Positions 52,211 through 60,685 of a DNA stretch of 64,000 nucleotides are shown one piece after another. Position 1 is the first letter of the stretch. The number at the start of each line of letters is the position of its first letter. The stretch comes from Leptospira sp. WS60.C2 (GTDB taxonomy: Bacteria; Spirochaetota; Leptospiria; Leptospirales; Leptospiraceae): the NCBI RefSeq assembly GCF_040833955.1, contig NZ_CP162134.1:1-64000 (forward strand), given 5' to 3'. The notes under the pieces are model-generated. The model made no database searches. It was not told the origin of the DNA and was given only the letters and a program-made list of their open reading frames with translations. A program made the position numbers and the translations under genes.

Positions 52211-52543
52211 ATGAATATGAACGCTTGCATTCTCTACTTAAACAAGAAACGAATTGAGATGATCAAGTTAGAATCAGATAATATGGAATCTAAGTCTTGG
52301 GAAAAAATGAAAGACTCCGATCAGTGGGATTTTGCGGAAATCACAAAGGACTTAAAGTCTCCCAATGAAGTGATTTTGGTAGGAGAATCTGCCCTCAATT
52401 TAGAATACCGCAGATGGCTTGCCAACCATGACCGAGTCCTTGCCAAAAAATTAATCGCTGTGATCGGTAGCACTATGGAAACCAAAGTCAATCCAAATCT
52501 TGTGAGTCATTTTAAAGAAAAATACTTTCGAGGGAGAGCGTAA
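52211..52543 (+). CDS. eRF1-like/host-attachment-type small protein
   Basis: Start chosen at ATG 52211 after CGAGGAAACA; 110 aa. The pattern VILVGESALNLEYRRWL and HDRVLAKKLIAVIGSTMETKVNP with HFKEKYF resembles the C-terminal part of the short bacterial eRF1-domain family labelled 'protein required for attachment to host cells', which in other bacteria lies near microaerobic genes. A perfect FNR consensus site is upstream and the cbb3 operon is convergent, which suggests oxygen-limited expression. Similarity is from memory and moderate. Confidence 0.55.
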   Translation: MNMNACILYLNKKRIEMIKLESDNMESKSWEKMKDSDQWDFAEITKDLKSPNEVILVGESALNLEYRRWLANHDRVLAKKLIAVIGSTMETKVNPNLVSHFKEKYFRGRA

Positions 52544-52544
52544 C

Positions 52545-53234
52545 TCAAATCAAATGGTCACACGACTCTCCGTGTGTATGAAAAAACAAACGAAATAACA
52601 AAAATCCAACCGAAACAAGAAGTAATATAGTTCCGAAAATGGGAATCCATTTGGGTTGGATGTATTTTCGAATCTTCCCCATCACAAGGCTTAGGCCAGT
52701 GAGTGCGGGAACAGTTCCCAAATAAAACGTAAACATTACAAGCCCACCGGTTATGGCACTTCCCGTTGCAAAAGATGCGGCATAGGCTGGATACAAGACT
52801 CCACAAGGGAGTAGAGCACTTAAGATTCCAATCCCAAACCCCAACCCATTTTGACTTGTTTTCCTTCGAATGTTTTGCAAGAGTTCTGAGATCCCTTTGG
52901 GTAGGTTTCCAAATTTAGAACTAGATCCGTTTCGAAACAATCGAATGAGGAAGAGAAGTAAAAACAAAAAAGTAAAGATCCCAGCAATGCTCTGAATGGC
53001 ACCAAGTTCACCGAGAGCATTTGCCCCTTTTCCCAAAAATCCTAGGACCACTCCAAGAAATGAATAGGAAACCATTCGACCTAAGTGGTATAAGATGACT
53101 GGAATTTGTTTGGACGGATTTTCTGTTTGGAGAAGCGAGAGAAAAGGTCCACACATCAAGGTGCAATGGAAACTACTGAATAAACCGTAAACAAGAATGG
53201 AACCAAAAAAACTAAGGTTTGTCAGTAGGTCCAT
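52545..53234 (-). CDS. SafE/UreH-type membrane protein of the cbb3 cluster
   Basis: A 229-aa protein with about six transmembrane segments and the motifs HCTLMCGPFLSLL (CxMCGP near residues 25-31) and LLPCGVLYPAYAASF, marks of the sulfite exporter TauE/SafE family (UreH-like domain). Members next to ccoS/ccoI are thought to help copper supply or assembly of cbb3 oxidase. It overlaps ccoS by 23 bp and is the last gene of the operon. The sequence ends THGESCDHLI, with Cys/His that might hold metal. Confidence 0.88.
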   Translation of the reverse strand: MDLLTNLSFFGSILVYGLFSSFHCTLMCGPFLSLLQTENPSKQIPVILYHLGRMVSYSFLGVVLGFLGKGANALGELGAIQSIAGIFTFLFLLLFLIRLFRNGSSSKFGNLPKGISELLQNIRRKTSQNGLGFGIGILSALLPCGVLYPAYAASFATGSAITGGLVMFTFYLGTVPALTGLSLVMGKIRKYIQPKWIPIFGTILLLVSVGFLLFRLFFHTHGESCDHLI

Positions 53235-53427
53235 TTTTTTTGATTTCTGAGTTGGTCACAGTAGGTTCTTGGTTTGATTGTACAGGGTATTCTTCTTCAA
53301 AAAACATTCTGTATTTTGGTGATTCGATGTCTTCAAATTGACCTTTTCGAAATGCGACAATGAATACATAGAGAAAAAACGCGGCAATACACATTGCCAT
53401 CGGTATAGTTAAATAGAGGGCTTCCAT
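53212..53427 (-). CDS. ccoS: CcoS, cbb3 oxidase maturation protein
   Basis: A 71-aa protein with one transmembrane helix (LTIPMAMCIAAFFLYVFIVAFRKGQFEDIE split here) and the CcoS-typical RKGQFEDIESPKYRMF segment right after it. CcoS is needed for cofactor insertion in cbb3 oxidase. It overlaps ccoI by 19 bp and the SafE-like gene by 23 bp. Confidence 0.9.
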   Translation of the reverse strand: MEALYLTIPMAMCIAAFFLYVFIVAFRKGQFEDIESPKYRMFFEEEYPVQSNQEPTVTNSEIKKNGPTDKP

Positions 53428-55871
53428 TTTGGGATCCTTATTCGTATCGATAATGAATTTAATAAAACTGTCAAACTAGAACAAGCCATAAATACAGCAC
53501 AGATCACAGGTAACATTAGCCCGAACATCGCAAGTGGTAACATGATGGAGTTATAACAGAAGGAGATGATGATATTTTGTAAAATAACTTCTCTTGTCTT
53601 TTTCGCAGAAAGTAAAGAATGTACAATCCCATTGAGATTTCCGGAGGTGAGTACAATGTCTGATCTTTCTAAAGACATATCTTCTGCTTCTGTATGTGAA
53701 ATGGAAACATTGGCACTCGCAAGAGATAAACTGTCGTTGATTCCATCTCCAACCATAATCACCACATTGCCTTTGTTTTGTGAATCTTGGACAATATTGG
53801 CCTTTTCTTCTGGAGAAAGATCGGAGTAAAATTGTTGGATTCCTAAAGAATGGGCGATGTTTTTCACTGCAGAGAACCTGTCTCCTGACAAGATAGAAAT
53901 TTTAGGAATCATTTGTTTGAGTAGGGTCACAAAGGAACCAGCATCAGGTCTCACTTCATCTGCTAGTAAAAATGTCCCAACAAATTTTCCATTGATTGCA
54001 ACTTGGATGAGAGATCCTTCCATTTCAGGGAACGAGTCTGTCGTGATATTTTCATTTTTGAAGAGTGTAGCGTTCCCAATGAGAACCGAATGAGCGTTGT
54101 TGAACCACTGAATTTTTCCCTTTACACCTTGCCCTGGAACATTCTGCAACTCTAAGAGTTCCATTTCATTTGCCGTTTCTTTCACAGAGCGAAAGGGAGA
54201 GAGATACTTTACAAGTGATTTGGCAAGTGGGTGATTGATTTCTTTTTCGATCCGGTACACAAATGGAAGAAATTCTTCTGCCACCGTTACCAATCGAACG
54301 AGAAATTTTCCTTCGGTCAGAGTTCCTGTTTTATCCAAAAAGATGGAATTTGCTTTTGCCAATGTTTCCACAACGGATGGGTTTTTTAATAGAACTCCTT
54401 TTTCCGCATTCAAAATGTGATTGGTGACAAGTGCCGTGGGAACTGAAATTCCAAGGGCACAAGGACAGGCAACAATGAGAACGGAAATAGTAGTCACCAA
54501 ACTTTGTTCCAAATCACCCGCAGTTACTAACATCCAAACGCCAAAACAAACAAAGGCTAATAAAAACACTACCGAGATAAAGTAGGATGCAATTCTTTCC
54601 GTTACGATTTGGATTTTCGGTTTTAAATGGAGTGCTTCTTCCAAGCGCAGTTTCAAGGAAGACAAGGTGGATGCATGGTAATCGGAGTTAGCAAGGATGA
54701 GGGCAGGGTTGTCGATGGAAAGAGAACCTGCTAATATGGAATCTCCCTTTTGTTTGCGAATGGGAACGGATTCACCTGTTAAAAAAGACTCATCCACATA
54801 CGTTACATCGGAAAGTAAAATGGCATCCACAGGAATTCGTTTGCCAGGTGCAACCTTAATATGATCACCTAACTTGATCTCTGTGCTTGGAATGGTTGTA
54901 TCTCCGTTTTCCGAAATCCGAACGGATGTTTCAGGCAGTTTACAAAGTATGGATTCTAATTTATCAGATGCAAATACACGAGCTTTTTCTTCAAAGTATT
55001 TCCCAATCAAGATAAAGAAATAGATCATTGCCACAGAATCAAAATAAACTTCACCTCTGTCGGTTAAGGTCACATAAACAGAATAAAAATATGCCATCGA
55101 GATTCCCAAAAACAAAAGAAAATCCATGGAAAGAGTTCTTCGTCTAATGCTTGTTAAAAACCCGGATAAAAATGGGAAACCAGAATACAGATAAGCAGGA
55201 GTGGCAAACACCCAAGAAGCATAGTGGAACATTCGTTTGAGATTTAGATCAATGCCTGTAAAGTATCCAGAATACAAAGCAACGCTAAGAATCATAATGT
55301 TTCCAAAACAAAATCCCGCTACACCGATACGTAGGAGTAGGGTTTTCAGTTGTTTTGATTTTTCTAGATTGCCTTCCGTGGGAGAAAAGAGGACAGGTTT
55401 GTAACCAATCGCACGAATGAGAGAAAGGATTTTTGAAATTTTGATTTTCGATTGGTCGAAACGAATTCTTGCGCGCCCAGAGGCAAAATTGATTTGTGCC
55501 GAAAGAATTCCTTCTTCTTCGTTTAAAACCTTTTCATTGATCCATACGCAGGCAGAACAGTGGATGTTTGTGATCTGAACCGAAACTTCTGAAAATTCGC
55601 CTGAAACTCTGACAAACTTTTGGTAAACTAATTCGTTTTCAATTTCGGTATCGTTTTCTTCCATCTCAACGGGACTCAGTTTGGTATTCCCTTTGAGTTG
55701 GTAGTAGTAACTTCCACCTAAAGAATGTATAATGGAGTAAACTGTTTCACAACCTTCACAACAAAAAACTTTTGTATCGCTTTCGAATTTTGACTCAATT
55801 CGCACTAATTGAATGGGATTCCCGCAATGGTCACATTCTGTTTTTATGTTTTGTGAGGTTGTTTTGTTCAT
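53409..55871 (-). CDS. ccoI: CcoI, copper-exporting P1B-type ATPase
   Basis: An 820-aa P-type ATPase. The N-terminus has C13-x-x-C16 and C37-C-x-x-C41, then an HMA domain with C105-x-x-C108 (HCSACVW). Further on are the transmembrane CPC (VACPCALGIS), DKTGTLTEG with the phosphorylated Asp, TGESVP and GDGINDSLSLA. CcoI delivers copper for assembly of the CuB site of cbb3 oxidase. It overlaps fixH and ccoS by a few bases. The N-terminal Cys cluster is typical of CcoI and not of plain CopA. Confidence 0.95.
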   Translation of the reverse strand: MNKTTSQNIKTECDHCGNPIQLVRIESKFESDTKVFCCEGCETVYSIIHSLGGSYYYQLKGNTKLSPVEMEENDTEIENELVYQKFVRVSGEFSEVSVQITNIHCSACVWINEKVLNEEEGILSAQINFASGRARIRFDQSKIKISKILSLIRAIGYKPVLFSPTEGNLEKSKQLKTLLLRIGVAGFCFGNIMILSVALYSGYFTGIDLNLKRMFHYASWVFATPAYLYSGFPFLSGFLTSIRRRTLSMDFLLFLGISMAYFYSVYVTLTDRGEVYFDSVAMIYFFILIGKYFEEKARVFASDKLESILCKLPETSVRISENGDTTIPSTEIKLGDHIKVAPGKRIPVDAILLSDVTYVDESFLTGESVPIRKQKGDSILAGSLSIDNPALILANSDYHASTLSSLKLRLEEALHLKPKIQIVTERIASYFISVVFLLAFVCFGVWMLVTAGDLEQSLVTTISVLIVACPCALGISVPTALVTNHILNAEKGVLLKNPSVVETLAKANSIFLDKTGTLTEGKFLVRLVTVAEEFLPFVYRIEKEINHPLAKSLVKYLSPFRSVKETANEMELLELQNVPGQGVKGKIQWFNNAHSVLIGNATLFKNENITTDSFPEMEGSLIQVAINGKFVGTFLLADEVRPDAGSFVTLLKQMIPKISILSGDRFSAVKNIAHSLGIQQFYSDLSPEEKANIVQDSQNKGNVVIMVGDGINDSLSLASANVSISHTEAEDMSLERSDIVLTSGNLNGIVHSLLSAKKTREVILQNIIISFCYNSIMLPLAMFGLMLPVICAVFMACSSLTVLLNSLSIRIRIPKWKPSI

Positions 55872-56356
55872 CGAACCGTAATTTTTCCTTCTCGTTCAAA
55901 GGACTTCCCTTGAATAGATGCAATAATTCTCATATTCCAAGTGCCAGTTTCTTTTAATGGAATGTTCCCCGTGAAGCCAAGATCAGATGGTTTTAAATCA
56001 TATCTTGTTGTGTTCCTGGTGGTTGCATTTCGTTCTAAGATCACATAGAGGGAGTCTGCTTTTGTGATCTTTTCATTTTGATGTAAGGTAACAGTAAGAT
56101 CCAAATTACCCATAGGGAGTAGGGTTGTGTTGTCCCAATTGGTGGTTAATTTGTAACCTTGTTTCAGCAGTTCTTTCTGATTCTCGATCGCCTTTTCATA
56201 ATTCAAACCGATCTCATAGTAGTTTTTATCCATGACTGGCTCAAAATGTTTATATGTGAGACGAATGGTATAAAAGGTGGCTGCTACGAGGGCAGTAAAA
56301 CTGAGTAACACAACATACATTGCATTCCTTAAACTTGGGTGTAAGTTTTTAAACAT
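55868..56356 (-). CDS. ccoH: FixH/CcoH, cbb3 oxidase assembly protein
   Basis: A 162-aa protein with one N-terminal transmembrane helix (AMYVVLLSFTALVAATFYTI) and an extracytoplasmic region with KHFEPVMDKNYYEIGLNYEKAI, the FixH signature (YYexGlxYe), then a beta-rich tail. It stabilises CcoNO(Q)P subcomplexes. It overlaps ccoI by 4 bp and follows ccoG by 2 bp. Confidence 0.9.
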   Translation of the reverse strand: MFKNLHPSLRNAMYVVLLSFTALVAATFYTIRLTYKHFEPVMDKNYYEIGLNYEKAIENQKELLKQGYKLTTNWDNTTLLPMGNLDLTVTLHQNEKITKADSLYVILERNATTRNTTRYDLKPSDLGFTGNIPLKETGTWNMRIIASIQGKSFEREGKITVR

Positions 56357-56358
56357 AC

Positions 56359-57678
56359 TTATTTCCTTGGGAGAGAAAGTGATAATTTTTTCTCTAGTGT
56401 TTCATCCGGATCTTCGGTGTTCCTCAGTACAATCGATCCAGGTAAATATCCTTCGCTTAGTTCTTGTTCGGTTAAACTTTGCGTTTCCAATACGACCGAA
56501 AAACTTTTGATTTCGCCAGAACCCAGTTTGAATTGATTGTTCTCTTCTCCAGAACGAATCAAAATTTCCTTCCCGTGCCTTGTATCAAAGGCCGAGAGTT
56601 GGAACTCTTTCTCCACAGGTGCAATGTTTTGGATACGAAGCGCTACGAAGGCTCTTATTTTATTGTCTGGAATGAGAAAAGGGGGCATCGATTTATTCGA
56701 AGCAGCAATCATTGACATAGGAATTCTTGTGATGAGTTGGATCGTTGCACCAGTGAGAACCACTCCTAAAAGAATCGCATAAACGACAGTTCTAGGGCGG
56801 ACCCATTTGATTTTATCACCAGTCTCTATTTGTTTGAGGGAAAAATAACCTATGAGAGTTTTTTTGTTTTCCTTTGCCATGATGGATGTGCATGCATCCA
56901 CACACTTTCCACAAGCGACACAACCAACTTGTAAACCATCTCGGATGTCAATGCCAGTAGGGCAAACCACAACGCACATATTACATGCGATACAATCGCC
57001 AATTTTGGTTTTTCCATCACGACGAGGTTCCCCGCGTTTGAAATCATAAGTCACATTCCAGGAATGTTCATCCATGAGTAACGTTTGGAATCTAGCATAA
57101 GGACATGCATACCGACAAAACTGCTCTCTGATAAAGCCAATGTCGATAAACATGGCAGCTGTAAAAAATAATGTAAAATAAAAATACGTTTCTGAAAATG
57201 CCGCTAGACTTTTATAATCAGCTAACATTTCATAGGGGCTCACAAAGTATCCAATCCAATGGAAGGAAGCGATAAAAGAAACTATGATCCACAAAAAATA
57301 CACTGTGTATTTCCCGATAATGGATGCGTCTTTTTTTCCATACTTTGTATCCAAGACAAACCGACCAATTCGATCGAAAAGGTCGGTATAAATGGTTTGG
57401 GGGCAACCCCATCCGCACCAGACACGGCCAATGACAGATGTAAAAAAGAAAAGAGATAATCCCATTGTGAGAAGGAAAAACCATAAGATGAGTCCTTCTT
57501 GTGGGATAAAAAGACCACCAAACAGGTGAAACATCCGTTTCGGGATGTCCAGTCGGATGAGGGGGCTACCTTCTGGTAACACCACCCAAGGTGCGACTAA
57601 AAATAGTCCCACGAGAAAACTCATGACTATGTTTCTACGTGTCCTTACTTTTCCTGATTGTGGTCTTGAAATGATCAT
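56359..57678 (-). CDS. ccoG: CcoG, ferredoxin-type copper-reducing assembly protein
   Basis: A 439-aa protein with several transmembrane helices, WCGWGCPQTIYTDLFDRI (about 88-105) and two 4Fe-4S clusters: CIACNMCVVVCPTGIDIRDG and CVACGKCVDAC (about 225-265). A C-terminal Ig-like domain follows. CcoG reduces Cu(II) for cbb3 oxidase maturation. It lies 2 bp from ccoP and ccoH. Confidence 0.95.
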   Translation of the reverse strand: MIISRPQSGKVRTRRNIVMSFLVGLFLVAPWVVLPEGSPLIRLDIPKRMFHLFGGLFIPQEGLILWFFLLTMGLSLFFFTSVIGRVWCGWGCPQTIYTDLFDRIGRFVLDTKYGKKDASIIGKYTVYFLWIIVSFIASFHWIGYFVSPYEMLADYKSLAAFSETYFYFTLFFTAAMFIDIGFIREQFCRYACPYARFQTLLMDEHSWNVTYDFKRGEPRRDGKTKIGDCIACNMCVVVCPTGIDIRDGLQVGCVACGKCVDACTSIMAKENKKTLIGYFSLKQIETGDKIKWVRPRTVVYAILLGVVLTGATIQLITRIPMSMIAASNKSMPPFLIPDNKIRAFVALRIQNIAPVEKEFQLSAFDTRHGKEILIRSGEENNQFKLGSGEIKSFSVVLETQSLTEQELSEGYLPGSIVLRNTEDPDETLEKKLSLSLPRK

Positions 57679-57680
57679 CT

Positions 57681-58211
57681 TTATTTTGCCTTCACCAAAG
57701 TACTGTTTTTAGTTGCAAGCCATGCCATCACAGCATACACTTTTTCTGCACCTAACCCTTCCCAAGCTGGCATTCCACCTCGGTTGAGTTTTTGTCTTTC
57801 TGGTCCAATCCCTTTCATGATGTTATGGAACACTTCTTTGTCTGTGTTTCCATGAATCCAATCTTTATCCACTAAACTTGGACCCACAGCACCTTCTGCA
57901 GTTGGACCGTGGCAAGCAGAACAAATCTGTTTATATGTACTCTCACCCTCTTTGATCGCAACTGCATCGTCGCGATACGGGTTTGAGCCATCTTCGGGAT
58001 TGGCAACAACCACCTGTTTTGCAGGAAACTTAGTTTCGTGTTCGACAACTTCTTTTTCAAAAGCTACTTCTTGTGGCCATTCTGAATACCAGTGAAAGTA
58101 TACAACATAACCGATGGATACAATGATACTGATAAGCCAAACCATTTTCCACCAAGGTGGCATGGGATTGTCGGCTTGGAAGATTCCGTCTACTTCTTTA
58201 GGTTCTTTCAT
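57681..58211 (-). CDS. ccoP: CcoP, monohaem cytochrome c subunit of cbb3 oxidase
   Basis: A 176-aa protein with one transmembrane helix (WWKMVWLISIIVSIGYVVYF, about 20-40) and one CxxCH site (C97-SA-C100-H101), with axial Met in GGMPAWEG. Usual CcoP is about 300 aa with two haem c sites; here the second domain is missing, and no pseudogene remnant is seen. The gene lies 5 bp after ccoQ and 2 bp before ccoG. The N-terminal segment FQADNPMPPWW is the family's usual start. Confidence 0.92.
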   Translation of the reverse strand: MKEPKEVDGIFQADNPMPPWWKMVWLISIIVSIGYVVYFHWYSEWPQEVAFEKEVVEHETKFPAKQVVVANPEDGSNPYRDDAVAIKEGESTYKQICSACHGPTAEGAVGPSLVDKDWIHGNTDKEVFHNIMKGIGPERQKLNRGGMPAWEGLGAEKVYAVMAWLATKNSTLVKAK

Positions 58212-58216
58212 TCGTA

Positions 58217-58366
58217 TTAATCCTCCTCAAGCATTCGATACTTGGGTTTTTCCATTTCATCTTTTGTACGTTTTTTATAAACGTAATAGGTAATGTATGC
58301 AATTGCGATCACAAGGATCGGCAATCGCAAACTTTTATAGATCAGAAGAAGATCTGCGTCGTTCAT
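58217..58366 (-). CDS. ccoQ: CcoQ, small cbb3 oxidase subunit
   Basis: A 49-aa open frame too short for routine calling: ATG at 58366, stop at 58217-58219. It encodes MNDADLLLIYKSLRLPILVI, continuing as AIAYITYYVYKKRTKDEMEK, that is, one transmembrane helix and a charged tail (PKYRMLEED), the CcoQ/FixQ pattern. It lies between ccoO (4 bp) and ccoP (5 bp), the right place for CcoQ. The GAGGAGG over its last codons serves ccoP. Confidence 0.85.
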   Translation of the reverse strand: MNDADLLLIYKSLRLPILVIAIAYITYYVYKKRTKDEMEKPKYRMLEED

Positions 58367-58370
58367 GACT

Positions 58371-59066
58371 TTACTTCATTCCTTTTTGTAACTCTGCTGA
58401 GTCGCGGCCAAGTTTTTGTAAGTAGGCAACAAGTGCTTCTCCCTCAGTTTTATCTTTTAAGAGAGAAGGTGCATTCGCTAAATCTTCATCAGTGTAGGGA
58501 ACTCCGATGGAACGAAGCGCTTTCATATTGGCTACAATTTGCTCTACATCAACTTTGTGTGACTCTTCGAATAACCAAGGATAGGCTGGCATGATCGAAT
58601 TTGGAACTCCACCTACTGTTCTTGGATTGATGAGGTGGTTTTTATGCCATTCATCAGAACGTAACATTTGGGATTCATGTGCTAAGTCTGGACCAGTTCG
58701 TTTGGATCCCCAAAGGAAAGGATGGTCGTACACAAATTCTCCCCCTTTGGAATAACCGTTTCGTCCATAAGACTTTGTTGGGTCAAAACGATCCACTTCC
58801 CATTTGAAAGGGCGTACCATTTGCGTGTGGCAACCAATACATCCTTCTTTTTGGTATGTATCACGACCTGCTAGTTCCAATGCCGAATATGGTTTCACAG
58901 TGGAAATCGGTGTAACCGTTTTTGTCAAAAAAAACGGAGGGATGAGTTCAAAAAGCCCGCCGATCACAACCGCAATAGTTGTGTAGACAGTAAACTTAAC
59001 TCCCTTTGTATCCCAACGGTCAGCAATTTCTGAAAACCAATCTAAGAATTTATTAAAACCAAACAT
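58371..59066 (-). CDS. ccoO: CcoO, monohaem cytochrome c subunit of cbb3 oxidase
   Basis: A 231-aa protein with a transmembrane helix (about 26-45; VYTTIAVVIGGLFELIPPFF) and one haem c site C76-IG-C79-H80, followed by TQMVRPFKWEVDRF and YGRNGYSKGGEF, both CcoO hallmarks; axial Met in SIMPAYPWLF. It passes electrons to CcoN. It starts in the last base of the ccoN stop. Confidence 0.96.
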   Translation of the reverse strand: MFGFNKFLDWFSEIADRWDTKGVKFTVYTTIAVVIGGLFELIPPFFLTKTVTPISTVKPYSALELAGRDTYQKEGCIGCHTQMVRPFKWEVDRFDPTKSYGRNGYSKGGEFVYDHPFLWGSKRTGPDLAHESQMLRSDEWHKNHLINPRTVGGVPNSIMPAYPWLFEESHKVDVEQIVANMKALRSIGVPYTDEDLANAPSLLKDKTEGEALVAYLQKLGRDSAELQKGMK

Positions 59067-60496
59067 TATGATTTCACTCCTATACGTAAGTCTTGTTCCA
59101 CAAAACCACTGTCTTTGTTTTGGATGGTTTTGATAAAGTTATACACCATAAGGATAATCCCTGTTAGATAGAGTGTTCCTCCAATCGCACGGAACAAACG
59201 GAATGGTTTTAAGAACTCAACGATTTCAATCCAGTCCTTATACACAAGTTCTCCGTTTTCTCCCACAGCTCTCCACATAGATCCTTCTGTGATTCCAGAT
59301 ACCCACATCGAAATGATGTAAAGTAAGATCCCGAGTGTTCCAAGCCAGAAGTGAGCATTTGCAAGTTTTTCGCTATAGAGGTTGGCATTCCAGAGTCTAG
59401 GAACTAGGTAATACAAGGCAGCAGCTGACATAAACCCAACCCAACCTAAAGTTCCTGAGTGAACGTGACCGATGATCCAGTCGGTGTTGTGTCCAAGAGC
59501 AGAAACCGCGCGGATCGAAAGAAGTGGCCCTTCGAATGTTGACATACCATAAAACGTTACGGCAGCTAACATCATTTTGAGGGTAGCATCTACTTTGATT
59601 TTGTCTTTCGCTTGTGTGAGTGTTAAAAATCCGTTTAACATACCTCCCCAAGATGGCATCCATAACATGATGGAAAATACCATACCAGTTGTTTGTAACC
59701 ACTCAGGAATTGGTGAATACAACAAGTGGTGAGGACCTGCCCAAATGTAGATAAAGATGAGAGACCAGAAGTGGATGATAGAGAGTCTATGTGAGTAAAT
59801 TGGTTGTTTAATGTGTTTCGGGAGGTAGTAATACATAAGTCCCAAAAATGGAGTTGTGAGAACAAATGCTACCGCATTATGACCATACCACCATTGGATG
59901 TTCGCATCGAAAACTCCCGCATACACTGAATAGGATTTCAAGAAACCAGCAGGGATCACTATGTTATTCACAATGAAGAGTAGGGGAACCGTTACGAAGG
60001 AAGCAATGTAAAACCAAATGGCAACATACATTTGTTCTTCTTTTCGTTTGAGTACCGTCATTAGGTAGTTAGCAAAAAAGATAACGTACCAAACAACAAT
60101 GAGTAAGTCGATGGGCCATTCTAATTCAGCATATTCTTTGGATTGGCTGTAACCAAGTGGTAACGTGATCGCAGCTAAAACAATCGATAGGTTGTATAAT
60201 GCCAAATGCAGTTTGGAAAGAGTGTCGTTCCACATTCTTGTGCGACAAAGTCTTTGTACTGTATGATAGGCTGTGGCGAAGATGACACTTAAAGCAAATC
60301 CAAAAATGGCTGCATTGGTGTGTAAGGGTCGTAGTCTTCCGAAGCTCGTCCAAGGTAATTCCAAATTCAGCTGTGGATACACAAGTTGGAAGGCAATGAT
60401 GACACCAAATGTCATAGATGCAACGCCCCAGACTAACGCTGAAATGATAAACCCTTTTACGATAAAATCGTCATATTGAGTTTTTTCCGTAGCCAA
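59066..60496 (-). CDS. ccoN: CcoN, catalytic haem b subunit of cbb3 oxidase
   Basis: A 476-aa haem-copper oxidase subunit with about twelve transmembrane helices. Conserved His ligands are seen in RLRPLHTNAAIFGFALS, WWYGHNAVAFVLTTPFLG (CuB His and the cbb3 Tyr-His link region), HFWSLIFIYIWAGPHHLLY, and IIGHVHSGTLGWVGFM. It is the high-affinity terminal oxidase for low oxygen. It is the first gene of the operon ccoNOQPGHIS-safE. The long leader 60497-60685 holds an FNR-like site. Confidence 0.97.
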   Translation of the reverse strand: MATEKTQYDDFIVKGFIISALVWGVASMTFGVIIAFQLVYPQLNLELPWTSFGRLRPLHTNAAIFGFALSVIFATAYHTVQRLCRTRMWNDTLSKLHLALYNLSIVLAAITLPLGYSQSKEYAELEWPIDLLIVVWYVIFFANYLMTVLKRKEEQMYVAIWFYIASFVTVPLLFIVNNIVIPAGFLKSYSVYAGVFDANIQWWYGHNAVAFVLTTPFLGLMYYYLPKHIKQPIYSHRLSIIHFWSLIFIYIWAGPHHLLYSPIPEWLQTTGMVFSIMLWMPSWGGMLNGFLTLTQAKDKIKVDATLKMMLAAVTFYGMSTFEGPLLSIRAVSALGHNTDWIIGHVHSGTLGWVGFMSAAALYYLVPRLWNANLYSEKLANAHFWLGTLGILLYIISMWVSGITEGSMWRAVGENGELVYKDWIEIVEFLKPFRLFRAIGGTLYLTGIILMVYNFIKTIQNKDSGFVEQDLRIGVKS

Positions 60497-60600
60497 TGTT
60501 TCTCTCCTTAATCTTTATCAGTTCTATTTCTATAGAGAACTTATTCCTTTATACAAAGGAGACTAAGAAAAGAAAGAAAAACTGGAAGGGGAGTGAGTGA

Positions 60601-60628
60601 TCCTCGCTTGATTTTTGTCAAGAGAGGA
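60601..60628 (-). promoter_or_regulatory. Inverted repeat with FNR-like site upstream of ccoN
   Basis: TCCTC-g-CTTGA and TCAAG-a-GAGGA form an 11-position inverted repeat around TTTTTG. Its core TTGAT-TTTT-GTCAA (60608-60621) differs from the FNR consensus TTGAT-N4-ATCAA at one base. A -10-like TATAAA on the minus strand (60549-60554) would put the box about 70 bp upstream of the start, a class I activator distance. It might also be part of the terminator of the gene ending at 60686, though no T run is seen. Confidence 0.5.
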
Positions 60629-60685
60629 TTTGAGACTTAGAATTGATCTAAAGTTAAACGCGGTAAGTGAGTCTTCTAACCTTGG

